NCBI RefSeq assembly: GCF_004770995.1 | Contig: NZ_RQHW01000016.1 | Location: 1-64,000, forward strand | Direction of reading: 5' to 3' | Source: Leptospira idonii | Lineage (GTDB): Bacteria > Spirochaetota > Leptospiria > Leptospirales > Leptospiraceae | Length of the DNA stretch: 64,000 nucleotides | Shown here: in pieces, positions 1-8,945 of the stretch | Numbering within the stretch: position 1 is the stretch's first letter | Layout: each line of letters opens with the position of its first letter | Position numbers and translations under genes: made by a program | The notes under the pieces: model-generated | The model's input: only the letters and a program-made list of their open reading frames with translations | Told to the model about the DNA's origin: nothing | The model's database searches: none

Positions 1-98
1 ATTCTACTTTGGACTTTACAAGTCCTATGGAATTTCGTAAGATATATGATCAAAGGATTGCTTGATTTTTCTGTCCGTTTTTTGGTAGGAACTCCATC

Positions 99-200
99 CC
101 ACCCGCCGCCCAATGCTTTCCCTCTATCATGAAGTGCCGTCCCGCGCACTCCCTTTCCCGTTTTTAAGATTTTTTTTTAAATTCTTTTCACCCTTTTGCC
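99..200 (+). repeat. Dispersed intergenic repeat, copy 1
   Basis: This gene-free stretch at the left edge carries a sequence that recurs at 36233-36334. The first 25 bases (99-123, containing ACCCGCCGCCCAATGC) are identical in both copies. A diverged middle follows, then a poly-T run and a shared TTCTTTTCACC block. Here it lies just past the 3' end of malQ, which is on the other strand. The rest of 1-243 holds no convincing gene. The frame starting at 113 is open only because the repeat is open in that frame. A small hairpin (arms 193-202 and 209-218) overlaps the end but has no T run. Confidence 0.7.
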
Positions 201-243
201 CATTTGCCTGGGTAAAAGGAGACAGCTATTCGAGAAAACCGGT

Positions 244-1974
244 TTATGCCATCCGGCGGGTTTCGATCAGTTTTTTTCTAAGTGCGAAAATGAGTTCTTT
301 GTTTTCGGAGAGATCCTCCGCAAAAAAGGAAAATCGATAATTCCAGTTTTGTTCTTCTGGAGTTCCGGGAATATTGATACGATGTAGCTCAGGCCTCTCT
401 AAATGATCGAATTCGCCTTGGTAGAGTAAATCAGTAAGCATCTGAATGGAAAAAAGACTTTCTGCAGAAAATGCAAAGTCAAGAAGCCCTTCCAAAATTT
501 CCGAAGCAGTAACGGGAAGTTCCTTTCCTTTTTGCAAAAAGAAAAAACTTTCCGCATACTTTTTCTCATCTCCCTCCAAACTTTTCCACCATTCCAACGC
601 CAAAGAAGTATCATGGGTGGATAAAACACTAATCGCTGTTTTACGATATCCTTCCTGGGGAATATAACTTCCGTTTTCGAGGGATCTGGTCCAACGAATC
701 ACATCGATCCCTAAAGTCTCTCTTCTTTTCAAAGAAGAACGGATGAATCCCGGAACCGCGCCTAAATCTTCCGCACAAGGAATCATATCAGAGAAACCGT
801 CGAAAGCATTTAGGATCTCATCTCCTGCCTTCTCCCAAGCCTCTTCCTCCGCCTTTAAGTTAATTTCTGAAAGAGGATAAAACTTAGCTTTGATTTCTTC
901 CGGAAGTTCCTGGTATTTGGAGTTTTTCCAGAAGTCCCAATAGAAAATATATCTATCTTTTTTAAATTCATAAATCAACTTACGTTCACAAAATTCGGAA
1001 GGATTTAATCCTCGTTCTGCGAACTGTTCCTTAGAAGAACCGATTTGCGGATGAAACCAACCCAATTTAGCGCTAGGCACACTGGATGGAATGGCCCAAA
1101 TGCGATACATCCCGATCACATGATCGATTCGATACAGATGGAAAAAATGGCTCAAATATTCCAAACGGCTTTGCCACCATCTGTAATTCGTTTTTTTTAA
1201 TTCCGCCCAGTTCAAAACAGGGAACCCCCAATTTTGGCCTTCCGAAGAAAAAGCATCGGGAGGAGCTCCCGCTTGCAGGTTCAAATCGAAATACTCTCTA
1301 TGTTCCCAAACATCAGCGGAATTTCGGGAAGTGAGGATAGGCATATCCCCTTTCAAATAAACTCCGATCGATTCCAGATTTTCTTTGGCTTGTTTCAACT
1401 GATTGAAAGCGACTAACTGAAGGTAGGCCCAAAAGATAGCTTCCTCTCTTTTCTCTTTAAATACGAATTCTTTCGCCGTATCCGGATTCTGGAATTGTTC
1501 GGGCCACAAACTCCAATCTTTTCCTTCGTTTTCGTTATAAAGAACTCGGAATGCACAGTATCCATAGGCCCAAGGAAAATCGGATAAAAACTTCAATGCC
1601 GCTTCCGTATTTTTCTTCAGGTCGGATTCGAAAATCAGTTTAAGTTCGGCTAACTTTAATTCTCTGATTCGTTCATGATGAATGGTTTTGGTTGCGATCG
1701 TTTTTTTTCTGGAAATCAGATTCGATCCCAACTCGAATAAAGAAATATAAATAGGATCAATCGCGAAAGCGGAAATAGAACTATAAGGAGAACGGCCGAA
1801 TCCAGTGTCGTTGAGAGGAAGAATTTGCAGGATGGAAAACCCTGCATCTTTTGCCCATTTGCCAAGTGCAAACAAGCTGCGGATATCACCGCATTCGAAT
1901 GACTGTTTGGTGAGAAGAGAGGAAAGGGGTAACATTACCCCTCCCCTTCTTTTTAGAATCGGATGATTCTGCAC
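244..1974 (-). CDS. malQ: 4-alpha-glucanotransferase (amylomaltase)
   Basis: Probable MalQ, a GH77 enzyme that disproportionates maltodextrins by moving glucan chains between acceptors in the cytoplasm. The 576-residue length fits the family. The N-terminal RRGGVMLPLSSL resembles the conserved R-x-G-V-L-L-x-x-S-S-L of MalQ, followed by LPLNDTGFGRSPYSS. YRIDHVIGMYRIW and IPCAEDLGAVP match the regions around the catalytic carboxylates, and LSTHDTS matches the conserved HD motif. The chosen GTG at 1974 keeps the RRGG block. An ATG at 1935 has a better Shine-Dalgarno (GGAGGGG) but would cut that block. It follows fbaB by 8 bp and is probably cotranscribed, linking glucan and lower-glycolytic metabolism. 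Confidence 0.88.
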   Translation of the reverse strand: MQNHPILKRRGGVMLPLSSLLTKQSFECGDIRSLFALGKWAKDAGFSILQILPLNDTGFGRSPYSSISAFAIDPIYISLFELGSNLISRKKTIATKTIHHERIRELKLAELKLIFESDLKKNTEAALKFLSDFPWAYGYCAFRVLYNENEGKDWSLWPEQFQNPDTAKEFVFKEKREEAIFWAYLQLVAFNQLKQAKENLESIGVYLKGDMPILTSRNSADVWEHREYFDLNLQAGAPPDAFSSEGQNWGFPVLNWAELKKTNYRWWQSRLEYLSHFFHLYRIDHVIGMYRIWAIPSSVPSAKLGWFHPQIGSSKEQFAERGLNPSEFCERKLIYEFKKDRYIFYWDFWKNSKYQELPEEIKAKFYPLSEINLKAEEEAWEKAGDEILNAFDGFSDMIPCAEDLGAVPGFIRSSLKRRETLGIDVIRWTRSLENGSYIPQEGYRKTAISVLSTHDTSLALEWWKSLEGDEKKYAESFFFLQKGKELPVTASEILEGLLDFAFSAESLFSIQMLTDLLYQGEFDHLERPELHRINIPGTPEEQNWNYRFSFFAEDLSENKELIFALRKKLIETRRMA

Positions 1975-1982
1975 AAGAGAGA

Positions 1983-3047
1983 TTACGCTACGGTAATCTC
2001 TTTAGATAAATAAACGTCTTGGATTGCATGAAGCAAAGCAACACCTTCGTTCATCGGTTTTTGGAATGCTTTTCTTCCGGAAATCAATCCCATTCCACCG
2101 GCACGTTTGTTGATCACTGCCGTTTTCAAAGCATCTTGTAGATCGTTTTCTCCTGATGCACCGCCGGAATTGATAAGTCCCGCTCTTCCCATATAACAAT
2201 TTGCTACTTGGTAACGAGTTAGGTCGATCGGGTGGTCGGATGTAAGATCGGAATAAATTCTTTTATCCGTTTTTCCGTAGCTGGACTCTTGATTCAACAC
2301 ATTATAACCGCCGTTATTTTCAGGAAGTTTTTGTTTGATGATGTCCGCTTGAATGGTAACTCCCAAGTGATTCGCTTGTCCGGTTAAGTCGGCAGAAACA
2401 TGGTAGTCTTTGTCTTTTTTGAAAGCGTTGTTTCTGATGTAACACCAAAGAATGGTTGCCATTCCCAATTGATGTGCCATTTCGAATACTTTTGAAATCT
2501 CAACGATTTCTCTTCCTGCGTCTGCAGAACCGAAGTAAATGGTCGCACCGATCGCAACACAGCCTTGGTCATACGCTTGTTTTACGGTAGCGAAAAGAAT
2601 TTGTTCACTTTTGTTCGGATAAGTGAGAAGTTCGTTGTGATTGATTTTTAAGATAAAAGGAATTTTATGTGCGTATTTTCTCGCAACAGAACCTAATACA
2701 CCCAATGTGGTAGCGACCCCGTTACATCCGCCTTCAATTGCCAACTTAATGATATTTTCACCGTCAAAGTAAATCGGGTTTTTTGCAAAGGAAGCACCTG
2801 CAGAGTGTTCAATTCCTTGATCAACCGGAAGGATGGAAACATAACCTGTTCCTCCCAATCGGCCGCTGCCTAAAAGGGATTGAATGCTTCTTAAAACAGG
2901 GATAGGTCTGTCTGTAAGGGAAAAAATTCGATCAACCCAGTCATTTCCTGGGACATGCAATAGTTCTTTTGCGATTTTTGGCTTATTGAATCCCAAAAGA
3001 GATTCAGCGTCTTTTCCTAGATGTTTCGATATATCGTCGAAGTTCAA
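1983..3047 (-). CDS. fbaB: Class I fructose-bisphosphate aldolase, DhnA/FbaB type
   Basis: Schiff-base aldolase of the archaeal/DhnA type, interconverting fructose 1,6-bisphosphate with dihydroxyacetone phosphate and glyceraldehyde 3-phosphate. [18 protein letters not shown] near the N terminus, [11 protein letters not shown] and GATIYFGS around the barrel strands, and the C-terminal [12 protein letters not shown] phosphate-binding segment are typical. The frame stays open up to 3143, but the likely start is TTG at 3047, preceded by AAGGAG at 3055-3060 (minus strand). The longer version would overlap the divergent kinase gene. It heads a two-gene unit with malQ. Confidence 0.88.
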   Translation of the reverse strand: MNFDDISKHLGKDAESLLGFNKPKIAKELLHVPGNDWVDRIFSLTDRPIPVLRSIQSLLGSGRLGGTGYVSILPVDQGIEHSAGASFAKNPIYFDGENIIKLAIEGGCNGVATTLGVLGSVARKYAHKIPFILKINHNELLTYPNKSEQILFATVKQAYDQGCVAIGATIYFGSADAGREIVEISKVFEMAHQLGMATILWCYIRNNAFKKDKDYHVSADLTGQANHLGVTIQADIIKQKLPENNGGYNVLNQESSYGKTDKRIYSDLTSDHPIDLTRYQVANCYMGRAGLINSGGASGENDLQDALKTAVINKRAGGMGLISGRKAFQKPMNEGVALLHAIQDVYLSKEITVA

Positions 3048-3125
3048 AGTGGTACTCCTTAACAATGTAAAATCTGCTAGAAAGCAAGGGTGACAACCCC
3101 TTTTTAGGCTGTAGAGGTCGGTTGT

Positions 3126-4016
3126 TTGAAAGGAAGCGCTCAATTTCGGATGATTTTTTCCCTCGCCTGGCTCAGTCTCACCATTTCCTTAGGGATTTGG
3201 TGGTGGGTTTTAGGGATGAGGCAGGCCAAAACCATATCCGAAATTTCCAAAACCTCAGAAAGCAGATTGGAATTGGAAAGGATGAACCGGATGCTCAAAC
3301 TGGAAGGTTCCTTTTTTCTCACGATGCTCGCAGGAGGAGGAATCACTCTTGCCTTTCTTTCTTACAGAGACCACAAAAGATCCAAACTCATCTCCGATTT
3401 TTTCAGCACAGTCACCCATGAAATGAAAACTCCTTTGGCCAGCTTGCAGCTGCAGATAGAAGGACTCATCGACGACAATCCGAATTTGCCCATCACCAAA
3501 CGATTGGAAAAACTTCTGAAAGAAAACAAAAGAATCGAATCCAGAATGGCGAAAGCGTTTTATCTGGCGAGCCTCATGCAAGGAGAACCTTTGTATCTGG
3601 AAACTTTCCAGGCTGAAGAACTATTCGAGCATCTAAAAATGGACTTCCCTAATCTACAGATGGAGATTCAATCCGAATCAAAACGACCCATCCGAGGAGA
3701 TAAAAGAGCCTTGGAATCGATTCTAAAAAATCTGGTGGAAAATGCGGTTCTTCACGGGAAGGCGACACAAATCACAATACAATCATTAAATGCAAATACG
3801 AATAAAGCCCACATTCAAGTGACTGACAACGGCACAGGATTTCAAGGAGAATGGAGTCAACTGGGAGAACCTTTTCTTCGTCATACGGTGACCAGCGGAA
3901 CGGGGATCGGTCTTTATATTGCGAAAAAACTTATGGAGAAAATGAAGGGAAAGCTGATTCTAAAACCATTAGACACCGGTTTTATGGCTACCCTGGAATT
4001 ACCGTCCTTATCATGA
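3126..4016 (+). CDS. Two-component sensor histidine kinase
   Basis: Compact membrane histidine kinase of 296 residues. Two hydrophobic segments (about residues 9-30 and 60-76) flank a very short external loop, so there is little room for a periplasmic sensor. The H-box reads [17 protein letters not shown], the N-box [12 protein letters not shown], and the G-boxes DNGTGF and [11 protein letters not shown]. The start is probably TTG at 3126 (GAGG 8 bases upstream). ATG at 3150 is an alternative that keeps both membrane segments. Its stop overlaps the start of the response regulator gene (ATGA), so the two form one system. The signal is unknown. Confidence 0.88.
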   Translation: MKGSAQFRMIFSLAWLSLTISLGIWWWVLGMRQAKTISEISKTSESRLELERMNRMLKLEGSFFLTMLAGGGITLAFLSYRDHKRSKLISDFFSTVTHEMKTPLASLQLQIEGLIDDNPNLPITKRLEKLLKENKRIESRMAKAFYLASLMQGEPLYLETFQAEELFEHLKMDFPNLQMEIQSESKRPIRGDKRALESILKNLVENAVLHGKATQITIQSLNANTNKAHIQVTDNGTGFQGEWSQLGEPFLRHTVTSGTGIGLYIAKKLMEKMKGKLILKPLDTGFMATLELPSLS

Positions 4017-4693
4017 AACCTACAATCTTATTAGTGGAAGACGATGAAAGTCTGGGAGAAACTTTAAAGGAAAGACTGGTCAAAGAAAGATATAAGGTAC
4101 TTTGGGAAAAAACAGCAGCAGATGCGAAATCCACCTTCGATGCATATAAACCCAATTTGGTGATTTTAGATCTAAGACTGCCGGATGAAAACGGATTTTT
4201 GGTCGCAGAATACATCAAACAAGTATCGAAGGACACTCCTTTTTTATTTCTAACCGCACAGGCTGGTGCACAAGAAAGATTGAGAGGATTCGAATTGGGA
4301 GCCGTCGAATTTATCCCCAAACCGTTTCATCTCAAAGAACTTTTGATCCGTTTGGAAAGAGTCGTTTCTCTGGGAAATAAATCCTTCGGCAAAAAATGGA
4401 AGTTAAACGAGATCGAAATTCATCTGGACTCCTTCTCCATAAAAGATTCCAAAGGAAATACGATTCCTCTTTCTAAAAGAGACTGTGCTCTATTGGAACT
4501 TTTGATTTCCGAACCGGAGCATGTCTGGAGTAGAAATCAAATTTTAGATCAGATCGTAGGAGAAGATGCATTCCCTACGCAAAGAACCATCGACAATGCC
4601 ATCGTACGATTGAGAGATGCCGTGGGGGAAACCTCCATCCGAAACGTAAGAGGAGTCGGATATCAATGGGTGGCTCCTTTAGCACCCCTGTAA
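4013..4693 (+). CDS. OmpR-family response regulator
   Basis: 226-residue DNA-binding regulator, partner of the kinase encoded just upstream (4-base ATGA overlap). The receiver domain has the acidic pair in LLVEDDES, the phospho-acceptor Asp in LVILDLRLPDENG, the Thr in FLTAQA and the Lys in FIPKPF. The C-terminal winged helix (about 130-226) shows the Trans_reg_C pattern: LSKRDCALLELL, VWSRNQILDQIVGED, TIDNAIVRLRDAVG and IRNVRGVGYQW. An upstream in-frame start at 3851 lies inside the kinase gene and is rejected. Target genes cannot be told from the sequence. Confidence 0.9.
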   Translation: MKPTILLVEDDESLGETLKERLVKERYKVLWEKTAADAKSTFDAYKPNLVILDLRLPDENGFLVAEYIKQVSKDTPFLFLTAQAGAQERLRGFELGAVEFIPKPFHLKELLIRLERVVSLGNKSFGKKWKLNEIEIHLDSFSIKDSKGNTIPLSKRDCALLELLISEPEHVWSRNQILDQIVGEDAFPTQRTIDNAIVRLRDAVGETSIRNVRGVGYQWVAPLAPL

Positions 4694-4734
4694 AAAGACT
4701 TGAAGGAAAAATCAAAACTTTCTACCGTTAGACG

Positions 4735-5265
4735 TTAAGCTCTTGAAAGTTCTGCGAGAAAACGCTCCAGACTTTCCGTCCATCCCTCTCTCATTCCCAT
4801 CTTCATCATCGCATCTCTGACTTGGTTGGATGCGAATACAGTGCGAATGGTAAGTTTAGTTCGATTTTGAATCTCTTCGAATAACACTGTCACAACGGAA
4901 TCCGGTGATTTCTCCTCTTCCGTATTTCCTATATATTCATTCAATGTTTCGAACCATTCCGTAGGATGTTCTTCGACGATATCCGTAGAAACGATTTTTT
5001 GATGTTCTACAATCTCCAAGAATTTTCCCTGAACGGGATAATCGATTCCTTCCGGAGAACGCATGACATATTTATAAGATCCTCCTACTTTGAAATCGAT
5101 CTCACAAACAGGATTCGTAAATCCTTTCGGCCCGAACCAGCTTTGCACATGTTTCGGATCTGTCCAAACTTTCCAAAGCAAAACTTTTGGGGCATCGAAT
5201 ACTCTGGAAAGCACAAGTTCCCGATCTGGAGTTTCCGCAATTACCGTTTTGAAAAAATCATCCAT
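4735..5265 (-). CDS. SRPBCC (AHSA1-like) domain protein A
   Basis: 176-residue protein of the START/SRPBCC fold, AHSA1-like group: a helix-grip domain with a hydrophobic pocket. RELVLSRVFDAPKVLLWKVWTDPKHVQSWFGPKGF is the family N-terminal signature, and VTVLFEEIQNRTKLTIRTVF the C-terminal strand pair. The frame runs open to 5343 inside the exporter gene, but ATG 5265 has a GGAG ten bases upstream and starts 2 bp past the exporter stop, so the two are translationally close. One of four SRPBCC paralogues between 4.7 and 8.9 kb. The ligand is unknown. Confidence 0.85.
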   Translation of the reverse strand: MDDFFKTVIAETPDRELVLSRVFDAPKVLLWKVWTDPKHVQSWFGPKGFTNPVCEIDFKVGGSYKYVMRSPEGIDYPVQGKFLEIVEHQKIVSTDIVEEHPTEWFETLNEYIGNTEEEKSPDSVVTVLFEEIQNRTKLTIRTVFASNQVRDAMMKMGMREGWTESLERFLAELSRA

Positions 5266-5267
5266 AT

Positions 5268-6788
5268 TCACTCTGCTCCGCTGTTTCGATTCTTTAATAA
5301 AAATAAGATTAAAAAGGCAAGGAAGATGGAAATGCCCGCACAAATGACTGAAACCAGTCGAAGCGAATCAGTAAACGCATCTTTTGCGAAGATAAGCAAG
5401 GCAGATCCAAATTCCTCAGAAACTTTTCTAGAAACTTCGGCTGCAGCACCTAATGTATCATAAGCGGATTTCATAACGGAAGGATCTCCATTCTCACCGA
5501 AACCCATCATTCGATTTCTGTATACAGCAGTTCCTATGCTTCCCAAAACGGCGATACCCAGCACTCCTCCGAATTCGGTAGCTGTTTCGGAAATAGAAGC
5601 TGCAGCACCTGCTTTTTCGGGAGGAGCGGATCCTACAACCATATCCGTTCCTAAAATCACAACGGCGCAGATTCCTAAAGATAAAATGAAAGATCCGGTA
5701 ACAATCAGAAAGAGTCCGGAATTTCCTTCGATTATCGAATAAAGTCCGAAGCCGATCGCTGCTAAAATCATGCCGGAAGCCATCACATAAGCAGGACGAA
5801 CAAAACGTACGATCCTAGGCACAGTCATAGAACCGATCACATTACCAATTGCACTAGGCAAAGTCCAAAGTCCTGCTTCCAAAGGAGAAAGATCCAGCAC
5901 TAATTGTAAGTATTGGGCAACGAACAAAAAACTTCCCAGAGCCACAAATATGATTAAAAAATTGGAAACCAAAGCGGAACTAAATGCAGGAATGCGAAAA
6001 AGTTTCATATCCAACAAAGGATCTTGCAAAGACAACTGTCTTCTCACAAAGAAAGCGCCTAGTAAAATTCCGACTGCGATCCAAAAAACGGAAGTTCCTC
6101 CGAAACCTTTTTCTGCCATCTGTTTGATTCCGTAAATGGCAGTCAGAACAGAAACCAAAGAAAGACAAACGCTAGTTATATCCAATTTTCCCGCATTCGG
6201 ATCCTTGAATTCAGGAAGAAGCTTCGGGCCTACGATCAAAAGAAGAATCATCACGGGAACACTTGCTAAAAATACGGAGCCCCACCAATAATGTTGTAGA
6301 AGTAGTCCACCAAACAAAGGCCCTATGGCTCCTCCTATCGAAAAACTAGTTCCCCAGATTCCGATCGCAATAGTTCTTTCTGCAGGATCATGAAACATAT
6401 TTCGGATCAAAGAAAGGGTCGAAGGCGCCAAAGTCGCCGCAGAAATTCCCAAAAGAGCTCTGGTGAAAATCAACATTTCAGGTGTGGTGGAGAATGCGGC
6501 CAAAACGGAGGTGATTCCGAAGGCAAAGGCCCCGTATAATAATAATTTCCTTCTACCGATACGGTCGCCTAAAGTCCCCATGGTAATCAAAAATCCGGAA
6601 ACTAAAAACCCATAGATGTCTACGATCCATAACAATTGAGAGCTGGTAGGTTTAAGTTCCGCAGTCAAATGAGGAACAGCTAAATAAAGAACCGTCAGAT
6701 CCATAGCATATAAAAAACAAGGCAATGCTATGACAGCAAGACCGATCCATTCCTTTTTCCCTGCAAGGGGAAATTGTGTTTCGTTCAT
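5268..6788 (-). CDS. MFS multidrug exporter, DHA2 (QacA/SmvA-like) family
   Basis: 506-residue inner-membrane transporter with about 14 hydrophobic helices, the DHA2 layout. The first helix MDLTVLYLAVPHL and QLLWIVDIYGF (about 29-62) resemble QacA/SmvA exporters of cationic drugs. Motif A is GTLGDRIGRRK at about 72-82. Proton-coupled efflux of a toxic organic compound is the family-based expectation; the substrate is unknown. It is the first gene of a two-gene unit with SRPBCC protein A. It is separated from the ArsR/SRPBCC operon by a terminator at 6871-6903, so it has its own promoter, probably in the AT-rich 6789-6870 stretch. Confidence 0.88.
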   Translation of the reverse strand: MNETQFPLAGKKEWIGLAVIALPCFLYAMDLTVLYLAVPHLTAELKPTSSQLLWIVDIYGFLVSGFLITMGTLGDRIGRRKLLLYGAFAFGITSVLAAFSTTPEMLIFTRALLGISAATLAPSTLSLIRNMFHDPAERTIAIGIWGTSFSIGGAIGPLFGGLLLQHYWWGSVFLASVPVMILLLIVGPKLLPEFKDPNAGKLDITSVCLSLVSVLTAIYGIKQMAEKGFGGTSVFWIAVGILLGAFFVRRQLSLQDPLLDMKLFRIPAFSSALVSNFLIIFVALGSFLFVAQYLQLVLDLSPLEAGLWTLPSAIGNVIGSMTVPRIVRFVRPAYVMASGMILAAIGFGLYSIIEGNSGLFLIVTGSFILSLGICAVVILGTDMVVGSAPPEKAGAAASISETATEFGGVLGIAVLGSIGTAVYRNRMMGFGENGDPSVMKSAYDTLGAAAEVSRKVSEEFGSALLIFAKDAFTDSLRLVSVICAGISIFLAFLILFLLKNRNSGAE

Positions 6789-6870
6789 GAAATACTTCTT
6801 ATAGTATAATATAATTAAAAATCAAAACTAGATCCGAGAGAGATTCATTTCGCTTATCTTCCAAAACAGA

Positions 6871-6903
6871 GAAAAAAGTATCCCGAGGAGAACTCGGGAT
6901 ACT
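6871..6903 (-). terminator. Rho-independent terminator of the ArsR/SRPBCC operon
   Basis: Perfect 11-bp stem (AGTATCCCGAG at 6877-6887 with CTCGGGATACT at 6893-6903, loop GAGAA). Read on the minus strand it is followed by a run of six T. It lies 80 bases past the stop of SRPBCC protein B and before the exporter gene, so it ends the arsR-to-SRPBCC-B transcript. Confidence 0.88.
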
Positions 6904-6983
6904 AAATCTCAAAATACAAACGATCCTTAGGTTAAATGTATCAGAGCAGTCAGGATCAGGCAACCAACTCAGAAAAGGTCGGA

Positions 6984-7445
6984 TTATAAATTCGCCAAGT
7001 ATCCCCGCAGTTTTTCCAACGTTTGAGAAAGTCCATCCACTGCTCCAGATCTTTCGACGATTTCGTTTTTCTCTTCCGCCGTTCTGAAAAGCAGCTGCAT
7101 ACTTAACTTTGTCTTTTTACCGTCTTCCTGAAACAAAACAGTGACATGAAATCCAGGATGGTCATCACCGCCTGATCCATGTTTGTAAACTAATTTCTCA
7201 GGAGGAATCACTTCCAAATACTGGATTTCGTTATTGTAATCCACTCCGTCTGGACCGTGCATAACGAACTTCCATATTCCGCCTTGTTTCACATCCATAT
7301 TTTGAATGGTATTTGTAAAACCGTTCGGTCCCCACCAATGTGCTATATGATTCGGATCGGTCCAAACCTTCCAAACCAGCTCCCTATGGGCATCAAATAC
7401 ACGTTCTGCGATAATTTCCCGATCGGAAGTGTTATTTGCATTCAT
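6984..7445 (-). CDS. SRPBCC (AHSA1-like) domain protein B
   Basis: 153-residue SRPBCC protein, the last gene of the arsR operon. The signature DREIIAERVFDAHRELVWKVWTDP, then IAHWWGPNGF and the strand VTVLFQEDGKKTKLSMQLLF, matches the AHSA1-like group. The conserved C-terminal helix reads GAVDGLSQTLEKLRGYL. ATG 7445 is preferred over ATG 7454 because AAGGAG sits ten bases before it and only two before the other. It begins 16 bases past the stop of SRPBCC protein C. It is closest in pattern to proteins A and C, suggesting tandem duplication. Confidence 0.86.
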   Translation of the reverse strand: MNANNTSDREIIAERVFDAHRELVWKVWTDPNHIAHWWGPNGFTNTIQNMDVKQGGIWKFVMHGPDGVDYNNEIQYLEVIPPEKLVYKHGSGGDDHPGFHVTVLFQEDGKKTKLSMQLLFRTAEEKNEIVERSGAVDGLSQTLEKLRGYLANL

Positions 7446-7461
7446 GCTAAGCATTCTCCTT

Positions 7462-7968
7462 TTATTTGCCTGCTTTTTTCAAGTATTCCACTAATTGTTC
7501 GAATGTACCGCCGAATCCTTCTTCCATAGACGGATGACCCTCTTCGAAAATTCTGCATTCTTCTTCCGTAGCATTGTAAGGAACTGCCTGAAGAGTGAGT
7601 TTCGTTTTGCCATTCTCTTCCTTGAGAGTCACAGTATTCAAAATCTCTAGAGGCCAATCAAGAGCGCCCGGATGTCTAGTGCTTCCCTGATCCTTATCTG
7701 AAAAAGAAAGAAGATAGGTCATTTTTTCCGGAGGAACGATTTCCTGATAAATGAATTTACCCCACATTTCAAAGCCTTCCGGGGAACGCATCCCGTAGTG
7801 AAAGATTCCTCCCGGGCGAAAATCGACAGTGCATTGCATGATTACGAAACCTTTCGGACCCCACCATTCAGCCAATCTGGCGGGCTCAGTCCAAGCCTTC
7901 CATACAAGTTCCCTGGGAGCATCCAACACTCTGGAGATTGAAAATTCTTTTTGATTCGTTTGACTCAT
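7462..7968 (-). CDS. SRPBCC (AHSA1-like) domain protein C
   Basis: 168-residue SRPBCC protein. EFSISRVLDAPRELVWKAWTEP, LAEWWGPKGF and GMRSPEGFEMWGKFIYQEI show the AHSA1-like fold, with the closing helix MEEGFGGTFEQLVEYLKKAGK. Such proteins are usually single-domain, cytoplasmic, and bind hydrophobic ligands; most have no assigned substrate. It sits between the DoxX-like gene and SRPBCC protein B in one transcript. The start ATG 7968 has an AAGAG-type ribosome-binding site. Confidence 0.86.
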   Translation of the reverse strand: MSQTNQKEFSISRVLDAPRELVWKAWTEPARLAEWWGPKGFVIMQCTVDFRPGGIFHYGMRSPEGFEMWGKFIYQEIVPPEKMTYLLSFSDKDQGSTRHPGALDWPLEILNTVTLKEENGKTKLTLQAVPYNATEEECRIFEEGHPSMEEGFGGTFEQLVEYLKKAGK

Positions 7969-7995
7969 CTCACTCTTTTCCCACTAACATTAATT

Positions 7996-8397
7996 CTATA
8001 CGAGTCTTCTGCTTGCAGGACGAAGAGCCCAAGAGGCAGCTACAAAAACGAGGACGACAAGAGGCGTAATGATATGTTCCATTCCTAATCCCGCATAGGC
8101 GCAGGATATGGAAGCACTGCTCAAGTTAAAGAACATTCCTGCGTATGCCCACTCCTTCACGAGTGCGAAACGAGGAACCAAAATTGCAATTCCACCTAAT
8201 AATTTCCATACTCCAATGATTATTGGAAAATAAGAAGGATAACCTAATTCCTTCATTCCTTCCGCCACGGTAGGATCTCCGCTTAAATAAACGAATCCTC
8301 CGAAAAGGAAACTGGCTGCAGTAGGAACTGTTACGATCCAATACAAAGCGACTTTCCAGTTGATTTTTTTCCAAATTGGGGTTGTATCTTGACTCAT
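7996..8397 (-). CDS. DoxX-like integral membrane protein
   Basis: 133-residue membrane protein with four predicted helices (about residues 16-36, 54-76, 83-103 and 109-126). The pattern GGFVYLSGDPTVAEGMKELGYPSYFPIIIGVWKLLGGIAIL is typical of the DoxX-like family, which often neighbours SRPBCC and ArsR genes. DoxX proteins have been linked to redox or thiol stress and quinone chemistry, but a reaction for this subgroup is not established. ATG 8397 has a strong AGGAG ribosome-binding site. Same operon as arsR and SRPBCC proteins B-D. Confidence 0.8.
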   Translation of the reverse strand: MSQDTTPIWKKINWKVALYWIVTVPTAASFLFGGFVYLSGDPTVAEGMKELGYPSYFPIIIGVWKLLGGIAILVPRFALVKEWAYAGMFFNLSSASISCAYAGLGMEHIITPLVVLVFVAASWALRPASRRLV

Positions 8398-8459
8398 TTT
8401 AAATTCTCCTAAATATTTTATTAATTCTTACTAAAACAAATTCAATTCAACAAAATCAC

Positions 8460-8945
8460 CTAACTTAAAGTAGATAACAGGTAACTTTCGAATCGATCCA
8501 ACATTTCCGAAGTGCCTTCTTCTACACCTAAATCCAATATAATGTTTTTATCTTCTTCCGTTTCGTAAAGAGCAACCATCTCGAATTTCGTTTTTCCTTG
8601 AAACTCCTCCAAATGCAAACTTACAATCGCCTCTTTAAATGAATCGTCATCCCATTCGACTGCATCCGTATAAACGAGTGTTTCTGGAAATTCGATTCTC
8701 TTATATATTCCCTTCATCGTACAATCTGTCCCTAAATTAGGACTGATCACAAAACGATAATTTCCTTCAGGGCGAAGATCGCTTTCAAAATCGGATAGAA
8801 CAAAACCATCCGGACAAATCCAATTTCGCACATGCCTGCCTTCCGTCCAAAGTCGAAATACAGTTTCTCTTGAAGCAGGAAAAATGCGAGAAAAGACAAT
8901 CTCACAGTTCGGAGAAGATGCAAGAAGATTATGCGTTAGGTTCAT
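8460..8945 (-). CDS. SRPBCC (AHSA1-like) domain protein D
   Basis: 161-residue protein, the most diverged of the four SRPBCC paralogues. CEIVFSRIFPASRETVFRLWTEG, VRNWICPDGF and AIVSLHLEEFQGKTKFEMVALY keep the family pattern. However, the WWGP motif is replaced by WICP, putting a Cys at the pocket entrance. The start ATG 8945 lies inside the 3' end of arsR (17-base overlap) with AGGAG seven bases upstream, so the two are translationally coupled. This is the usual arrangement of ArsR-AHSA1 pairs. Confidence 0.82.
   Translation of the reverse strand: MNLTHNLLASSPNCEIVFSRIFPASRETVFRLWTEGRHVRNWICPDGFVLSDFESDLRPEGNYRFVISPNLGTDCTMKGIYKRIEFPETLVYTDAVEWDDDSFKEAIVSLHLEEFQGKTKFEMVALYETEEDKNIILDLGVEEGTSEMLDRFESYLLSTLS

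Noticed and set aside
193..218. Hairpin past malQ as a terminator
   Set aside because: The stem (CTTTTGCCCA with TGGGTAAAAG) has no T run on the malQ strand side.
113..340. Short plus-strand frame over the left-edge repeat, similar in peptide sequence to one at 36118-36342
   Set aside because: The peptide similarity is explained by the shared DNA repeat. The frame runs into malQ on the other strand, and no ribosome-binding site is seen.
1926..1941. Palindrome GGGGTAA-CA-TTACCCC around an internal malQ ATG
   Set aside because: It lies in the conserved RRGGVMLPLSS coding block, so the longer start is favoured and the palindrome is probably a codon effect.
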